Shown here piece after piece: positions 13,663 through 15,250 of a stretch of DNA of 15,250 nucleotides. Both the position numbers and the translations under genes were made by a program. Source of the DNA: Christensenella sp. UBA3798 (GTDB taxonomy: Bacteria; Bacillota; Clostridia; Christensenellales; CAG-1252); assembly GCA_002368735.1 (NCBI GenBank), contig DFEQ01000054.1, positions 1 to 15,250 of the forward strand. The letters are read 5' to 3'. The notes beneath the pieces were generated by a model. That model worked only from the letters and a program-made list of their open reading frames with translations, had not been told where the DNA came from and did not search any database. Positions within the stretch are counted from its first letter, which is position 1. Every line of letters begins with the position of its first letter.

Positions 13663-14445
13663 CTACCTCGCTATTCTACGAAAAAAGCCGATGATGCCTC
13701 TGTATCGCGCCGTGCAGTCGTACACGGCGCTCGTGCCCATCATCACGTGCGAGGCTATCATCGTGATGGAGCGATAGTATTCGCTCTCCTTATCCGAGAT
13801 GCGCCCCACCGTAGCGGACAAAAGCACTTCGTCGTCCTCGGGCACGCTCCCCACCACGGGGAGTCTGAGGGCGCTCATCACGTCGCCCACTCCGAGTACT
13901 TCCCCTTTGAGGACTAGGTCGCCCCGCACGCGATTGACTATGACCTCCACCCGCCGCAGCCTGTATGCCGCTAAGAGATCGGACACCTTATCCGCGTCGC
14001 GCACGCTGGCGGGAACGGGGGTGGTGACGATGAGAGCTTCGTCCGCGGCTGACACCGCCCGATGAAAGCCTTCGTCTATCCCCGCGGGACAATCGATGAG
14101 GACGTAGTCCGCGCTGCGACGAAGCGCCGAGATGACAGAAGCGAAGGTCTTCTGCGTGAGGGTGGCTCCCCCGAGCGCGCGCGAACTCAAAAGCGCTAAG
14201 TCCTCGCAAAAAGGATGGGTAACGAGCGCCTCGGTCAGACGACAGCGCCCTCTTTCCACGTCGGTAAGGTCGTAGGACACCGCCCCTTCGATGCCGAGAA
14301 CGAGGTCGAGATTGTTGAGCCCCACGTCCGCGTCCACGAGGGTGACCCGCGCCCCCGCCTCCGCAAGCGCCATTCCGAGGGTGCCTGTGATGGTGCTCTT
14401 ACCTACGCCGCCCTTCCCCGACGTTACCACGATACATCTTCCCAT
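13663..14445 (-). CDS. minD: Septum-site ATPase MinD
   Basis: ParA/MinD-type ATPase of 260 residues. It has the deviant Walker A KGGVGKST (11-18, signature Lys11 and Lys16), switch I DADVGLNNLDL (38-48), Walker B-like VLIDCPAGID (about 114-123) and a C-terminal amphipathic membrane anchor GIIGFFRRIAR. MinD binds the membrane with ATP and places the cell-division inhibitor, or in spore formers the polar division apparatus. Paired with minE immediately downstream. No minC precedes it; the upstream neighbour is glyQS. The ATG at 14445 matches the family start, yet there is no ribosome site at normal distance: the nearest, GAGAGG, is 13 nt away inside a hairpin stem. Confidence 0.96.
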   Translation of the reverse strand: MGRCIVVTSGKGGVGKSTITGTLGMALAEAGARVTLVDADVGLNNLDLVLGIEGAVSYDLTDVERGRCRLTEALVTHPFCEDLALLSSRALGGATLTQKTFASVISALRRSADYVLIDCPAGIDEGFHRAVSAADEALIVTTPVPASVRDADKVSDLLAAYRLRRVEVIVNRVRGDLVLKGEVLGVGDVMSALRLPVVGSVPEDDEVLLSATVGRISDKESEYYRSITMIASHVMMGTSAVYDCTARYRGIIGFFRRIAR

Positions 14446-14448
14446 ACG

Positions 14449-14485
14449 AAAAAGGATACCTCTCCCGAGGGGAAGAAGTATCCTT
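14449..14485 (-). terminator. Terminator or attenuator hairpin between glyQS and minD
   Basis: Minus-strand hairpin with 8-bp perfect outer arms AAGGATAC / GTATCCTT (14485-14478 and 14459-14452), an inner imperfect C/G-rich stem, and a run of T (14453-14449) directly after. It starts 42 bp past the glyQS stop. The T run ends 3 bp before the minD ATG, so the structure also covers minD's only Shine-Dalgarno-like sequence. Confidence 0.75.
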
Positions 14486-14527
14486 GATTAAAGCGGAAAA
14501 ATGGAGAATGGTGCGCTTTCCTGCCGA

Positions 14528-15250
14528 TTAGTATTTGATCCTCTCGGCGATATAGCTCTCCAGCTCCTCAAGCGGCACGATATCCTGCTGCATGGTGTCG
14601 CGGTCTCTGACCGTCACGGTGCCCTTCTCCAAGGTGTCGAAGTCCACGGTGACGCAGAAGGGGGTGCCTATCTCGTCCTGACGGCGATAGCGCTTGCCGA
14701 TGGAGCCCGCCTCGTCGTAGGTGGCGGAGAACTTCTTCATCAGGCTGTGATATATCTCGGTCGCCTTGTCGCCGAGCGCCTTCTTTTGGAGGGGGAGTAC
14801 TGCCACCTTGTAAGGAGCGAGCGCGGGATGCAGGTGCAAGACCACGCGGACGTCGCCGCCCTCCAGCTCTTCCTCGTCGTAGGCGTCGCAGAGCACGGTC
14901 AGGAACATCCTCTCCACGCCGAGCGACGGCTCGATGACGTAGGGCACGTATTTCTCGTTCGTCACGGGGTCTAAGTAGGAAAGGTCCTTGCCCGAAACCT
15001 TCATATGCGCCTTGAGGTCGTAGTCGGTCCTATCCGCCACGCCCCACAGTTCGCCCCAGCCGAAGGGGAACTTATACTCAAAGTCGGTGGTGGCATTGGA
15101 ATAGAAGCACAGTTCGTCCTTATCGTGGTCGCGGAGCTTCAAATTCTCCTCCTTGATGCCGAGGCCGAGCAGCCAATTCTTGCAGAATTCCTTCCAATAA
15201 GCGAACCATTCGAGGTCGGTGCCCGGCTCGCAGAAGAACTCGAGCTCCAT
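14528..15250 (-). CDS. glyQS: Glycyl-tRNA synthetase, GlyQS (alpha2) type (partial, N-terminus off the right edge)
   Basis: C-terminal 240 residues of a class II synthetase of about 460 that charges tRNA-Gly in the cytosol. Signatures: MELEFFCEPGTDLEWF (1-16 of the visible part), GWGELWGVADRTDYDL (64-79), VIEPSLGVERMFL (105-117, motif 3), and the anticodon-binding domain with HPALAPYKVAVLPL and YDEAGSIGKRYRRQDEIGTPFCVTVD (178-203). The Met at 15250 is internal; family alignments place it within the catalytic domain, so the true start is beyond the window. This is the alpha2 form, not the split GlyQ/GlyS. Terminated by the hairpin at 14449-14485. Confidence 0.97.
   Translation of the reverse strand: MELEFFCEPGTDLEWFAYWKEFCKNWLLGLGIKEENLKLRDHDKDELCFYSNATTDFEYKFPFGWGELWGVADRTDYDLKAHMKVSGKDLSYLDPVTNEKYVPYVIEPSLGVERMFLTVLCDAYDEEELEGGDVRVVLHLHPALAPYKVAVLPLQKKALGDKATEIYHSLMKKFSATYDEAGSIGKRYRRQDEIGTPFCVTVDFDTLEKGTVTVRDRDTMQQDIVPLEELESYIAERIKY

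Overview
The window is chromosomal DNA, GC-rich, from what looks like an uncultured spore-former-lineage Firmicute (Clostridia type). I infer this from homologues of SpoVT, SpoVB/YabM, YabN (MazG) and SpoIVFB lying in gene orders typical of Bacilli and Clostridia, and from purine-rich ribosome binding sites. Every gene I accept is on the minus strand, so transcription runs from high to low coordinates. The long open frames on the plus strand are shadows of these genes.

In transcription order: (1) 15250-14528 is the C-terminal half of glycyl-tRNA synthetase, followed by a terminator-like hairpin that touches the minD start. (2) 14445-12446 holds minD, minE, a 66-residue one-pass membrane protein and an M50 intramembrane protease (SpoIVFB type), tightly packed and partly overlapping. 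(3) 12394-9963 holds a radical SAM protein with a Cys-rich tail and its DUF2344 partner, joined by an ATGA overlap and carrying their own promoter. This matches the clostridial minD-minE-(spoIVFA)-spoIVFB-radical SAM-DUF2344 order, but minC and the usual downstream rng/rplU are not seen. (4) 9962-7069 is an accessory-looking stretch: a GTGAAGTT hairpin-repeat array, an MFS (GPH-like) transporter with a large extra loop, and about 860 bp of non-coding mosaic built from related palindromic repeats. (5) 7068-6241 is a stand-alone glutamate-5-kinase-like amino acid kinase with a terminator. (6) 6137-2150 is spoVT-spoVB/yabM-mazG/yabN-dus, closely packed, starting with a possible sigma-G promoter and ending at a terminator. 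(7) 1996-1 is pgk-tpiA behind a strong sigma-A-type promoter; tpiA runs off the left edge.

The core blocks serve lower glycolysis, tRNA charging and modification, nucleotide-pool cleaning, envelope lipid flipping, division-site placement and intramembrane proteolysis. The most unusual DNA is the repeat mosaic at 7098-7931. It contains at least five copies of a palindromic element centred on CGTAC-N5-GTACG or its left half, some at about 76-bp spacing, one a 126-bp foldback abutting a stop codon. Two further hairpin repeats share the same head motif. I found no convincing CRISPR array, tRNA, rRNA, IS transposase or phage gene.
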